Assembly (NCBI RefSeq): GCF_050948215.1
Contig: NW_027488835.1
Coordinates: 242,124-306,123, forward strand
Length of the DNA: 64,000 nucleotides
Source: Halictus rubicundus
Lineage: Eukaryota; Arthropoda; Insecta; Hymenoptera; Halictidae
Reading direction: 5' to 3'
Both the position numbers and the translations under genes were made by a program. Below are positions 1 through 13,120 of the stretch, one piece after another (the first letter of the stretch is position 1; each line of letters begins with the position of its first letter). Under the pieces are notes generated by a model, which worked only from the letters and a program-made list of their open reading frames with translations, did no database searches and was not told where the DNA came from.

Positions 1-3000
1 TCCTATTCTTTCCTGTATCCTATTAAATCCTCTATCCTATCCTGTCCTCTATCCTATCCTATCCTCTATCCTATCCTCTATCCTATCCTATCCTCTATCC
101 TATCCTATCGTCTATCCTATCCTCTATCCTATCCTATCCTCTATCCTATCAAATCCCCTATCCTATCCTCTATCCTATCCTCTATCCTATCCTATCCTCT
201 ATCCTATCCTATCCTCTATCCTATCCTATCCTCTATCCTATCCTATCCTCTATCCTATCCTATCCTCTATCCTATCCTATCCTCTATCCTATCCTACCCT
301 CTATCCTATCCTATCCTCTATCCTATCCTATCCTATCCTCTATCCTATCCTATCCTCTATCCTATCCTATCCTCTATCCTATCTTATCCTCTATCCTATC
401 CTATCCTCTATCCTATCCTATCCTCTATCCTATCCTATCCTCTATCCTATCCTATCCTCTATCCTATCAAATCCCCTATCCTAGCCTCTGTCCTATCCTA
501 TCCTCTATCCTATCCTATCCTCTATCCTATCCTATCGTCTATCCTATCCTATCCTCTGTCCTATCAAATCCCCTATACTATCCTCTATCCTATCCTATCC
601 TCTATCCTATCCTATCCTCTATCCTCTCCTATCGTCTATCCTATCCTCTATCCTATCCTATCCTCTTTCCTATCCTATCATCTATCCTCTATCCTATCCA
701 ATCCTCTATCCTATCCTATCCTCTATCCTATCCTATCCTCTATCCTATCAAATCCCCTATCCTATCCTCTATCCTATCCTCTATCCTATCCTTTATCCTA
801 TACTATCCTCTATCCTATCCTATCCTCTATCCTATCCTATCCTCTATTATATCCTATCATCTATCCTATCCTATCTTCTATCCTACCCTATCATCTATCC
901 TATCAAATCACCTATCCTCTCCTATATCCTATCCTATCCTCTATCCTATCCTATCTTCTATCCTATCCTATCCTCCTATCCTATCAAATCCCCTATCCTA
1001 TCCTCTATCCTATCCTATCCTCTATCCTATCCTATCCTCTATCCTATCCTATCCTCTATCCTATCCTATCGTCTATCCTATCCTATCCTCTATCCTATCC
1101 TCTATCCTATCCTATCCTATATCCTATCCGATCCTCTATCCTATCCTATCCTCTATCCTATCCTGTCCTCTATCTTATCCTATCCTCTATCCTATCCTCT
1201 ATCCTACCCTATCCTCTATCCTATCCTATCCAATCCCCGATCCTATGCTCTATCCTATCTTCTATCCTATCCTATTGTCTATCCTATCAAATCCCCTATC
1301 CTATCCTCTATCCTATCCTATCCTCTATCCTATCCAATCCTCTATCCTATCCTATCATCTATCCTCAATCCGATCCTTTCCTGTATCCTATCCAATCCTC
1401 TATCCTATCCTGTCCTCTATCCTATCCTATCCTCTATCCTATCCTATCCTCTATCCTCTCCTATCGTCTATCCTATCCTCTATCCTATCCTATCCTCTTT
1501 CCTATCCTATCATCTATCCTCTATCCTATCCAATCCTCTATCCTATCCTATCCTCTATCCTATCCTATCATCTATCCTCAATCCTATTCTTTCCTGTATC
1601 CTATTAAATCCTCTATCCTATCCTGTCCTCTATCCTATCCTATCCTCTATCCTATCCTCTATCCTATCCTATCCTCTATCCTATCCTATCGTCTATCCTA
1701 TCCTCTATCCTATCCTATCCTCTATCCTATCAAATCCCCTATCCTATCCTCTATCCTATCCTCTATCCTATCCTATCCTCTATCCTATCCTATCCTCTAT
1801 CCTATCCTATCCTCTATCCTATCCTATCCTCTATCCTATCCTATCCTCTATCCTATCCTATCCTCTATCCTATCCTACCCTCTATCCTATCCTATCCTCT
1901 ATCCTATCCTATCCTATCCTCTATCCTATCCTATCCTCTATCCTATCCTATCCTCTATCCTATCTTATCCTCTATCCTATCCTATCCTCTATCTTATCCT
2001 ATCGTCTATCCTATTCTCTATCCTATCCTATCCTCTATCCATCCTATCCTCTATCCTATCCTATCCTCTATCCTATCGTATCCTCTATTCTATCCTATCC
2101 TCTATCCTATCCTATCCTATCCTCTATCCCATCAAATCCCCTATCCTATCCTCTATCCTATCCTATCATCTATCCTCTATCCTATCCAATCCTCTATCCT
2201 ATCCTATCCTCTATCCTATCCTATCATCTATCCTCAATCCTATCCTTTCCTGTATCCTATCCAATCCTCTATCCTATCCTGTCCTCTATCCTATCCTATC
2301 CTCTATCCTATCCTCTATCCTATCCTCTATCCTATCCTATCCTCTATCCTATCCTATCGTCTATCCTATCCTCTATCCTATCCTATCCTCTATCCTATCA
2401 AATCCCCTATCCTATCCTCTATCCTATCCTATCCTCTATCCTATCTTATCCTATCCTCTATCCTATCCTATCCTATCCTCTATCCTATCCTATCCTATCC
2501 TCTATCCTATCCTATCCTCTATCCTATCCTATCCTCTATCCTATCCTATCCTCTATCCTATAATATCCTCTATCCTATCCTATCCTCTATCCAATCCTCT
2601 ATCCTATCCTATCCTATCCTCTATCCTATCCTATCCTCTATCCTATCCTATCCTCTATCCTATCCTATCCTCTATCCTATCCTATCCTCTATCCTATCCT
2701 CTATCCTATCCTCTATCCTATCCGATCCTCTATCCTATCCTATCCTCTATCCTATCCAATCCTCTATCCTATCCTCTCCTCTATCCTATCCTATCCTCTA
2801 TCCTATCCTATCCTCTATCCTATCCTATCGTCTATCCTACCCTCTATCCTATCCTATCCTCTATCCTATCCTATCGTCTATCCTACCCTCTATCCTATCC
2901 TATCCTCTATCCTATAAAATCCCCTATCCTATCCTCTATCCTATCCTCTATCCTATCCTATCCACTATCCTATCCTCTATCCTATCCTATCCTCTATCCT

Positions 3001-5159
3001 ATCCTATCCACTATCCTATCCTCTATCCTATCCTATCCTCTATCCTATCCTATCGTTTATCCTATCCTCTATCCTATCCTATCCTCTATCCTATCAAATC
3101 CCCTATCCTATCCTCTGTCCTATCCTATCCTCTATCCTATCCTATCCTCTATCCTATCCTCTATCCTATCCTATCCACTATCCTATCCTCTATCCTATCC
3201 TATCCTCTATCCTATCCTATCGTCTATCCTATCCTCTATCCTAACCTATCCTCTATCCTATCCTATCCTCTATCCTATCCTATCCTCTATCCTATCCTAT
3301 CTTCTATCCTATCCTCTATCCTATACGTTCGTCTATCCTATCCTCTATCCTATCCTATCCTCTATCCTATCAAATCCCCTATCCTATCCTCTATCCTATC
3401 CTATCCTGTATCCTATCCAATCCTCTATCCTATCCTATCATCTATCCTCAATCCGATCCTTTCCTGTATCCTATCCAATCCTCTATCCTATCCAATCCTC
3501 TATCCTATCCTCTATCCTATCCTATCCTCTATCCTATCCAATCCTCTATCCTATCCTCTCCTCTATCCTATCCTATCCTGTATCCTATCCAATCCTCTAT
3601 CATATCCTATCATCTATCCTCAATCCGATCCTTTCCTGTATCCTATCCAATCCTCTATCCTATCCTCTATCCTATCCTATCCTCTATCCTATCCAATCCT
3701 CTATCCTATCCTCTCCTCTATCCTATCCTATCCTGTATCCTATCCAATCCTCTATCCTATCCTCTCCTCTATCCTATCCTATCCTGTATCCTATCCAATC
3801 CTCTATCCTATCCTATCGTCTATCCTATCCTCTATCCTATCAAATCCCCTATCCTATCATCTGTCCTATCCTATCTTCTATCCTATCCTATCCTCTACCC
3901 TATCCTATCCTCTATCCTATCCTATCCTCTATCCTATCCTATCCTCTATCCTATCCTATCCTCTATCCTATCAAATCCCCTATCCTAGCCTCTGTCCTAT
4001 CCTATCCTCTATCCTATCCTATCCTCTATCCTATCCTATCGTCTATCCTATCCTATCCTCTGTCCTATCAAATCCCCTATCCTATCCTCTATCCTATCCT
4101 ATCCTATCCTCTATCCTATCAAATCCCCTATCCTATCCTCTATCCTATCCTATCATCTATCCTCTATCCTATCCAATCCTCTATCCTATCCTATCCTCTA
4201 TCCTATCCTATCATCTATCCTCAATCCTATCCTTTCCTGTATCCTATCCAATCCTCTATCCTATCCTGTCCTCTATCCTATCCTATCCTCTATCCTATCC
4301 TCTATCCTATCCTATCCTGTATCCTATCCTATCGTCTATCCTATCCTCTATCCTATCCTATCCTCTATCCTATCAAATCCCCTATCCTATCCTCTATCCT
4401 ATCCTATCCTCTATCCTATCCTATCCTATCCTCTATCCTATCCTATCCTCTATCCTATCCTCTCCTCTATCCTATCCTATCCTCTATCCTATCCTATCCT
4501 CTATCCTATCAAATCCCCTATCCTATCCTCTATCCTATCCTCTATCCTATCCTTTATCCTATACTATCCTCTATCCTATCCTATCCTCTATCCTATCCTA
4601 TCCTCTATCCTATCCTATCATCTATCCTATCCTATCTTCTATCCTACCCTATAATCTATCCTATCAAATCACCTATCCTCTCCTATATCCTATCCTATCC
4701 TCTATCCTATCCTATCTTCTATCCTATCCTATCCTCTATCCTATCAAATCCCCTATACTATCCTCTATCCTATCCTATCCTCTATCCTATCCTATCCTCT
4801 ATCCTATCCTATCATCTATCCTATCCTATCTTCTATCCTACCCTATCATCTATCCTATCAAATCACCTATCCTCTCCTATATCCTATCCTATCCTCTATC
4901 CTATCCTATCTTCTATCCTATCCTATCCTCTATCCTATCAAATCCCCTATCCTATCCTCTATCCTATCCTATCCTCTATCCTATCCTATCCTCTATCCTA
5001 TCCTCTATCCTATCCTCTATCCTATCCTATCCTATATCCTATCCGATCCTCTATCCTATCCTACCCTCTATCCTATCCTGTCCTGTATCTTATCCTATCC
5101 TCTATCCTATCCTCTATCCTACCCTATCCTCTATCATATCCTATCCAATCCCCTATCCT

Positions 5160-8100
5160 ATGCTCTATCCTATCTTCTATCCTATCCTATTGTCTATCCT
5201 ATCAAATCCCCTATCCTATCAAATCCCCTATCCTATCCTCTATCCTATCCTATCCTCTATCCTATCCAATCCTCTATCCTATCCTATCATCTATCCTCAA
5301 TCCGATCCTTTCCTGTATCCTATCCAATCCTCTATCCTATCCTGTCCTCTATCCTATCCTATCCTCTATCCTATCCTATCCTCTATCCTCTCCTATCGTC
5401 TATCCTATCCTCTATCCTATCCTATCCTCTTTCCTATCCTATCATCTATCCTCTATCCTATCCAATCCTCTATCCTATCCTATCATCTATCCTCAATCCT
5501 ATCATCTATCCTCAATCCTATCCTTTCCTGTATCCTATTAAATCCTCTATCCTATCCTGTCCTCTATCCTATCCTATCCTCTATCCTATCCTCTATCCTA
5601 TCCTATCCTCTATCCTATCCTATCGTCTATCCTATCCTCTATCCTATCCTATCCTCTATCCTATCAAATCCCCTATCCTATCCTCTATCCTATCCTCTAT
5701 CCTATCCTCTATCCTAAACTATCCTCTATCCTATCCTATCCTCTATCCTATCCTATCCTCTATCCTATCCTATACTCTATCCTATCCTATCCTCTATCCT
5801 ATCCTATCCTCTATCCTATCCTATCCTCTATCCTATCCTATCCTCTATCCTATCCTATCCTCTATCCTATTCTATCCTATCCTCTATCCTATCCTATCCT
5901 CTATCCTATCCTATCCTCTATCCTATCTTATCCTCTATCCTATCCTATCCTCTATCTTATCCTATCCTCTATCCTATCCTATCCTATCGTCTATCCTATC
6001 CTATCGTCTATCATATCCTCTATCCTATCCTATCCTCTATCCTATCAAATCCCCTATCCTATCCTCTATCCTATCCTCTATCCTATCCTCTATCCTATCC
6101 TATCCTCTATCCTATCCTATCCTCTATCCTATCCTTTCCTCTATCCTATCCTATCCTCTATCCTATCCTATCATCTATCCTATCCTATCTTCTATCCTAC
6201 CCTATCCTCTATCCCATCATATCGTCTATCATATCCTCTATCCTATCCTATCCTCTATCCTATCCTATCCTCTGTCCTATCCTATCATCTATCCTCAATC
6301 CTATCCTTTCCTGTACCCTATCCAATCCTCTATCCTATCCTGTCCTCTATCCTATCCTATCCCCTATCCTATCCTATCCTCTATCCTATCCTATCGTCTA
6401 TCCTATCCTCTATCCTATCCTATCCTATCCTCTATCCTATCAAATCCCCTATCCTATCCTCTATCCTATCCTATCATCTATCCTCTATCCTATCCAATCC
6501 TCTATCCTATCCTATCCTCTATCCTATCCTATCATCTATCCTCAATCCTATCCTTTCCTGTATCCTATCCAATCCTCTATCCTATCCTGTCCTCTATCCT
6601 ATCCTATCCTCTATCCTATCCTCTATCCTATCCTATCCTCTATCCTATCCTATCGTCTATCCTATCCTCTATCCTATCCTATCCTCTATCCTATCAAATC
6701 CCCTATCCTATCCTCTATCCTATCCTATCCTCTATCCTATCCTATCCTCTATCCTATCCTATCCTATCCTCTATCCTATCCTATCCTCTATCCTATCCTA
6801 TCCTCTATCCTATCCTATCCTCTATCCTATAATATCCTCTATCCTATCCTATCCTCTATCCAATCCTCTATCCTATCCTATCCTATCCTATCCTCTATCC
6901 TATCCTCTCCTCTATCCTATCCTATCCTCTATCCTATCCTATCCTCTATCCTATCCTCTATCCTATCCTCTATCCTATCCTATCCTCTATCCTATCCTAT
7001 CCTCTATCCTATCCAATCCTCTATCCTATCCTCTCCTCTATCCTATCCTATCCTCTATCCTATCCTATCCTCTATCCTATCCTATCGTCTATCCTATCCT
7101 CTATCCTATCCTATCCTCTATCCTATAAAATCCCCTATCCTATCCTCTATCCTATCCTCTATCCTATCCTTTATCCTATACTATCCTCTATCATATCCTA
7201 TCCTCTATCCTATCCTATCCTCTATCCTATCCTATCATCTAGCCTATCCTATCTTCTATCCTACCCTATATCTATCCTATCAAATCACCTATCCTCTCCT
7301 ATACCCTATCCTATCCTCTATCCTATCCTATCTTCTATCCTATCCTATCCTCTATCCTATCAAATCCCCTATCCTATCCTCTATCCTATCCTATCCTCTA
7401 TCCTATCAAATCCCCTATCCTATCCTCTGTCCTATCCTATCCTCTATAATATCCTATCCTCTATCCTATCCTATCCTCTATCCTATCCTCTATCCTATCC
7501 TATCCACTATCCTATCCTCTATCCTATCCAATCCTCTATCCTATCCTATCGTCTATCCTATCCTCTATCCTATCCTATCCTCTATCCTATCCTATCCTCT
7601 ATCCTATCCTATCCTCTATCCTATCCTATCCTCTATCCTATCCTATCCTCTATCCTATCCTCTATCCTATCCTCTATCCTATCCTATCCTATATCCTATC
7701 CGATCCTCTATCCTATCCTACCCTCTATCCTATCCTGTCCTGTATCTTATCCTATCCTCTATCCTATCCTCTATCCTACCCTATCCTCTATCCTATCCTA
7801 TCCAATCCCCTATCCTATGCTCTATCCTATCTTCTATCCTATCCTATTGTCTATCCTATCAAATCCCCTATCCTATCAAATCCCCTATCCTATCCTCTAT
7901 CCTATCCTATCCTCTATCCTATCCAATCCTCTATCCTATCCTATCATCTATCCTCAATCCGATCCTTTCCTGTATCCTATCCAATCCTCTATCCTATCCT
8001 GTCCTCTATCCTATCCTATCCTCTATCCTATCCTATCCTCTATCCTCTCCTATCGTCTATCCTATCCTCTATCCTATCCTATCCTCTTTCCTATCCTATC

Positions 8101-10360
8101 ATCTATCCTCTATCCTATCCAATCCTCTATCCTATCCTATCATCTATCCTCAATCCTATCATCTATCCTCAATCCTATCCTTTCCTGTATCCTATTAAAT
8201 CCTCTATCCTATCCTGTCCTCTATCCTATCCTATCCTCTATCCTATCCTCTATCCTATCCTATCCTCTATCCTATCCTATCGTCTATCCTATCCTCTATC
8301 CTATCCTATCCTCTATCCTATCAAATCCCCTATCCTATCCTCTATCCTATCCTCTATCCTATCCTCTATCCTAAACTATCCTCTATCCTATCCTATCCTC
8401 TATCCTATCCTATCCTCTATCCTATCCTATACTCTATCCTATCCTATCCTCTATCCTATCCTATCCTCTATCCTATCCTATCCTCTATCCTATCCTATCC
8501 TCTATCCTATCCTATCCTCTATCCTATTCTATCCTATCCTCTATCCTATCCTATCCTCTATCCTATCCTATCCTCTATCCTATCTTATCCTCTATCCTAT
8601 CCTATCCTCTATCTTATCCTATCCTCTATCCTATCCTATCCTATCGTCTATCCTATCCTATCGTCTATCATATCCTCTATCCTATCCTATCCTCTATCCT
8701 ATCAAATCCCCTATCCTATCCTCTATCCTATCCTCTATCCTATCCTCTATCCTATCCTATCCTCTATCCTATCCTATCCTCTATCCTATCCTTTCCTCTA
8801 TCCTATCCTATCCTCTATCCTATCCTATCATCTATCCTATCCTATCTTCTATCCTACCCTATCCTCTATCCCATCATATCGTCTATCATATCCTCTATCC
8901 TATCCTATCCTCTATCCTATCCTATCCTCTGTCCTATCCTATCATCTATCCTCAATCCTATCCTTTCCTGTACCCTATCCAATCCTCTATCCTATCCTGT
9001 CCTCTATCCTATCCTATCCCCTATCCTATCCTATCCTCTATCCTATCCTATCGTCTATCCTATCCTCTATCCTATCCTATCCTATCCTCTATCCTATCAA
9101 ATCCCCTATCCTATCCTCTATCCTATCCTATCATCTATCCTCTATCCTATCCAATCCTCTATCCTATCCTATCCTCTATCCTATCCTATCATCTATCCTC
9201 AATCCTATCCTTTCCTGTATCCTATCCAATCCTCTATCCTATCCTGTCCTCTATCCTATCCTATCCTCTATCCTATCCTCTATCCTATCCTATCCTCTAT
9301 CCTATCCTATCGTCTATCCTATCCTCTATCCTATCCTATCCTCTATCCTATCAAATCCCCTATCCTATCCTCTATCCTATCCTATCCTCTATCCTATCCT
9401 ATCCTCTATCCTATCCTATCCTATCCTCTATCCTATCCTATCCTATCCTCTATCCTATCCTATCCTCTATCCTATCCTATCCTCTATCCTATCCTATCCT
9501 CTATCCTATCCTATCCTCTATCCTATCCTATCCTCTATCCTATAATATCCTCTATCCTATCCTATCCTCTATCCAATCCTCTATCCTATCCTATCCTATC
9601 CTATCCTCTATCCTATCCTCTCCTCTATCCTATCCTATCCTCTATCCTATCCTATCCTCTATCCTATCCTCTATCCTATCCTCTATCCTATCCTATCCTC
9701 TATCCTATCCTATCCTCTATCCTATCCAATCCTCTATCCTATCCTCTCCTCTATCCTATCCTATCCTCTATCCTATCCTATCCTCTATCCTATCCTATCG
9801 TCTATCCTATCCTCTATCCTATCCTATCCTCTATCCTATAAAATCCCCTATCCTATCCTCTATCCTATCCTCTATCCTATCCTTTATCCTATACTATCCT
9901 CTATCATATCCTATCCTCTATCCTATCCTATCCTCTATCCTATCCTATCATCTAGCCTATCCTATCTTCTATCCTACCCTATATCTATCCTATCAAATCA
10001 CCTATCCTCTCCTATACCCTATCCTATCCTCTATCCTATCCTATCTTCTATCCTATCCTATCCTCTATCCTATCAAATCCCCTATCCTATCCTCTATCCT
10101 ATCCTATCCTCTATCCTATCAAATCCCCTATCCTATCCTCTGTCCTATCCTATCCTCTATAATATCCTATCCTCTATCCTATCCTATCCTCTATCCTATC
10201 CTCTATCCTATCCTATCCACTATCCTATCCTCTATCCTATCCAATCCTCTATCCTATCCTATCGTCTATCCTATCCTCTATCCTATCCTATCCTCTATCC
10301 TATCCTATCCTCTATCCTATCCTATCCTCTATCCTATCCTATCTTCTATCCTATCCTCTA
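5160..10360 (+). repeat. Higher-order repeat pair, about 2.66-2.71 kb unit
   Basis: Two adjacent copies of a long satellite unit start at 5160 and 7817 with the marker TATGCTCTATCCTATCTTC. For the first ~550 bp they appear identical at an offset of 2657. Later rare markers are also shared: CTAAACTATCC near 5714 and 8371, CCCATCATATCGTC near 6215 and 8872, and CATCTAGCC at 7236 and 9949. By the last marker the offset has grown to 2713, so indels of whole short monomers separate the copies. A third copy starts near 17284, and the opening marker alone recurs at 1245. Boundaries are approximate. Confidence 0.8.
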
Positions 10361-12363
10361 TCCTATACTTTCGTCTATCCTATCCTCTATCCTATCCTAT
10401 CCTCTATCCTATCAAATCCCCTATCCTATCCTCTATCCTATCCTATCCTGTACCCTATCCAATCCTCTATCCTATCCTATCATCTATCCTCAATCCGATC
10501 CTTTCCTGTATCCTATCCAATCCTCTATCCTATCCAATCCTCTATCCTATCCTCTATCCTATCCTATCCTCTATCCTATCCAATCCTCTATCCTATCCTC
10601 TCCTCTATCCTATCCTATCCTGTATCCTATCCAATCCTCTATCCTATCCTATCATCTATCCTCAATCCGATTCTTTCCTGTATCCTATCCAATCCTCTAT
10701 CCTATCCTCTATCCTATCCTATCCTCTATCATATCCAATCCTCTATCCTATCCTCTCCTCTATCCTATCCTATCCTGTATCCTATCCAATCCTCTATCCT
10801 ATCCTATCGTCTATCCTATCCTCTATCCTATCAAATCCCCTATCCTATCATCTGTCCTATCCTAGCTTCTATCCTATCCTATCCTCTACCCTATCCTATC
10901 CTCTATCCTATCCTATCCTCTATCCTATCCTATCCTCTATCCTATCCTATCCTCTATCCTATCCTATCCTCTATCCTATCCTATCCTCTATCCTATCAAA
11001 TCCCCTATCCTAGCCTCTGTCCTATCCTATCCTCTATCCTATCCTATCCTCTATCCTATCCTATCGTCTATCCTATCCTATCCTCTGTCCTATCAAATCC
11101 CCTATCCTATCCTCTATCCTATCCTATCCTGTATCCTATCCTATCTTCTATCCTATCCTATCCTCTATCCTATCAAATCCCCTATCCTATCCTCTATCCT
11201 ATCCTATCCTCTATCCTATCCTATCTTCTATCCTATCCTATCCTCTATCCTATCCTATCCTCTATCCTATCCTATCCTCTATCCTATCCTATCGTCTATC
11301 CTATCCTCTATCCTATCTTATCCTCTATCCTATCCTATCCTCTATCCTACCCTATCCTCTACCCTATCCTATCGTCTATCCTATCCTCTGTCCAATCCTA
11401 TCCTCTATCCTATCAAATCCCCTATCCTATCCTGTATCCTATCCTGTCCTGTGTCCTATCCAATCCTCTATCCTATCCTATCCTCTATCCTATCCTATCC
11501 TCTATCCTATCCTATCGTCTATCCTATCCTCTATCCTATCAAATCCCCTATCCTATCCTCTGTCCTATCCTATCCTCTATCCTATCCTATCTTCTATCCT
11601 ATCCTATCCTCTATCCTATCAAATCCCCTATCCTATCCTCTATCCTATCCTATCATCTATCCTCTATCCTATCCAATCCTCTATCCTATCCTATCCTCTA
11701 TCCTATCCTGTCCTCTATCCTATCCTATCCTCTATCCTATCCTCTATCCTAGCCTATCCTCTATCCTATCCTATCCAATCCCCTATCCTATGCTCTATCC
11801 TATCCTATCTTCTATCCTATCCTATCCTCTATCCTATCCTATCCTCTATCCTATCCTATCCTCTATCGTATCCTATCCTCTATCCTATCCTATCCTCTAT
11901 CCTATCCTATCCTCTATCCTATCCTATCCTCTATCCTATCCTATCCTGTATCCTATGCCAGCCTCTATCCTATCCTATCATCTATCCTCCATCCTATCCT
12001 TTCCTGTATCCTATCCTATCCTCTATCCTATCCTATCGTCTATCCTATCCTCTATCCTATCCTATCGTCTATCCTATCCTCTATCCTATCCTATCCTCTA
12101 TCCTATCCTATCCTCTATCCTATCCTATCCTCTATCCTATCCTATCCTCTATCCTATCCTATCCTCTATCCTATCCTATCGTCTATCCTATCCTCTATCC
12201 TATCTTATCCTCTATCCTATCCTATCCTCTGTCCTATCCTATCCTCTATCCTATCCTATCTTCTATCCTATCCTATCCTCTATCCTATCCTATCCTCTAT
12301 CCTATCCTATCCTCTATCCTATCCTATCCTCTATCCTATCCTATCCTCTATCCTATCCTATCC
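7817..12363 (+). repeat. Segmental duplication, left copy (partner about 17284-21780)
   Basis: This ~4.5-kb stretch of satellite recurs at an offset of 9.41-9.47 kb. Shared rare markers include TATGCTCTATCC at 7817 and 17284, CATCTAGCC at 9949 and 19397, the ACTTTCGTC variant near 10370 and 19815, and GTCCTGTGTCC near 11447 and 20862. Element E1 sits at the right end of the left copy only. The right copy continues through the corresponding position as plain satellite, so E1 arrived after the duplication or was lost from one copy. Confidence 0.75.
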
Positions 12364-12413
12364 TTTTTTTTTTTTTTTTTTTTTTTTTATCGTGAGGAAA
12401 TGTTTTATACATA

Positions 12414-12478
12414 CCCCGACTCCCTGGGGGAAGCCGGGGTTATGTGGGATTCTCTCCGGGGGGCGGAGCCCCCGGAGA
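12414..12478 (-). other. E1 3'-end hairpin pair shared with E2/E3
   Basis: Two hairpins lie beside the poly-A. The first pairs CCCCG (12414-12418) with CGGGG (12435-12439), with further inner pairs. The second is a perfect 10-bp stem, TCTCCGGGGG (12453-12462) with CCCCCGGAGA (12469-12478). The sequences between and after them, TTATGTGGGA and TACCCACTAA, match E2 and E3, where a different 6-bp stem sits in the same place. Structure kept while sequence changes suggests an RNA feature, plausibly recognised by the reverse transcriptase at the start of target-primed synthesis. Confidence 0.65.
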
Positions 12479-12928
12479 CTACCCACTAAAACCTCACGCC
12501 CACCTAAGCTACACGGGAGGTGCCTGGATCACGCGAGTACTCAACAGGACACCTCCCAGCTATCATCATGCCCCGGGGGAGGGGTTAACCTCCCCCACTG
12601 CCTACGCTATAAGACCCCGGGCGGAGGGACCCGCCCGGTGTCCCCATCCCTGGAGCCTTCGGATTGGGCTTCCCGAGCCCCAGCTCGGTCCACCCACAGC
12701 TCCCGGAGTCTTCGTGCCCCGCTCGGAGCCGGTATCCCGAAGGAACCAGCCCCGGCCGGGGCAAGAAGACGCCGCCACCGGAAGGAAGGGCCGTCGGAGG
12801 CGTGATCCGGCACGCCTCGACCCTTCCTCACCCAATACCCCCCACGGATCCCCCTCCCCAATCGGGGAGGGACGGACCGACACCCCCCTACACCGGGAAA
12901 CTAACCCGGGGGGTGTCGGCCTATCACG

Positions 12929-12982
12929 GGGGGAGCTATGCTCCCCCCCGGGGGCCCGGGTCAGCTCACACCCCGGGCCCCC
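12929..12982. other. Two strong hairpins in the middle of E1
   Basis: GGGGGAGC (12929-12936) pairs with GCTCCCCC (12940-12947) across a 3-nt loop. GGGGGCCCGGG (12950-12960) pairs with CCCGGGCCCCC (12972-12982), an 11-bp perfect stem. They continue the hairpin series at 13017-13099 and show that the 5' half of E1 is dominated by inverted repeats. Function unknown. Confidence 0.6.
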
Positions 12983-13016
12983 GAGTTCACCGCCCCCAGT
13001 TGTGGGGGCATAACAG

Positions 13017-13120
13017 GGCGCGGGGAGACTCCCCGCGCCAGCCCCACTCCGCCCCCCACAACCGGGGGCACACGTTGGCGCGGGGGAGACCCCCGCGCCC
13101 TCCCTACCCTCTCCGCCCCC
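13017..13120 (-). repeat. 60-bp tandem hairpin repeat at the E1 5' end
   Basis: Two related units lie 60 bp apart. Each has a perfect 10-bp stem with a 3-nt loop: GGCGCGGGGA/TCCCCGCGCC at 13017-13039 and GGCGCGGGGG/CCCCCGCGCC at 13077-13099. Each unit is followed by a CTCCGCCCCC-like tract, and the intervals contain related GGGGGCA tracts. Repeated structured units at a retroelement 5' end could be promoter or RNA-structure modules; this is inference. Confidence 0.6.

Larger units (their letters stand above)
1..12363 (+). repeat. 17-bp ATCCT-based satellite array, block 1
   Basis: Uninterrupted tandem array of the 17-bp monomer TATCCTATCCTATCCTC: three ATCCT pentamers plus CT. Twelve-bp (two-pentamer) and 7-bp monomers are interspersed. 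Recurrent 17-bp variants end in CGTC, CATC, CTTC or CCTG, or carry AAATCCCC, CAATCC, CTGTCC or ATGCCAGCC in place of the last pentamers. The + strand is almost free of G and contains no stop triplet, so long open frames here have no coding meaning. The minus strand reads as ATAGG pentamers. I see no gene, RNA gene or other element inside this block. Its right end abuts the poly-T of element E1. Confidence 0.97.

Noticed and set aside
12392..13013. Open frames of 84-209 codons on both strands inside E1
   Set aside because: They overlap each other in several frames, are low-complexity Pro/Arg/Gly and match no Gag or Pol motif; GC-rich DNA with few stops explains them.
13037..13120. HDV-like ribozyme at the E1 5' end
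   Set aside because: The first E1 bases are G-rich, but I could find no L3-like TCCTCG, no J4/2-like motif and no P1/P2 partner in the required order.
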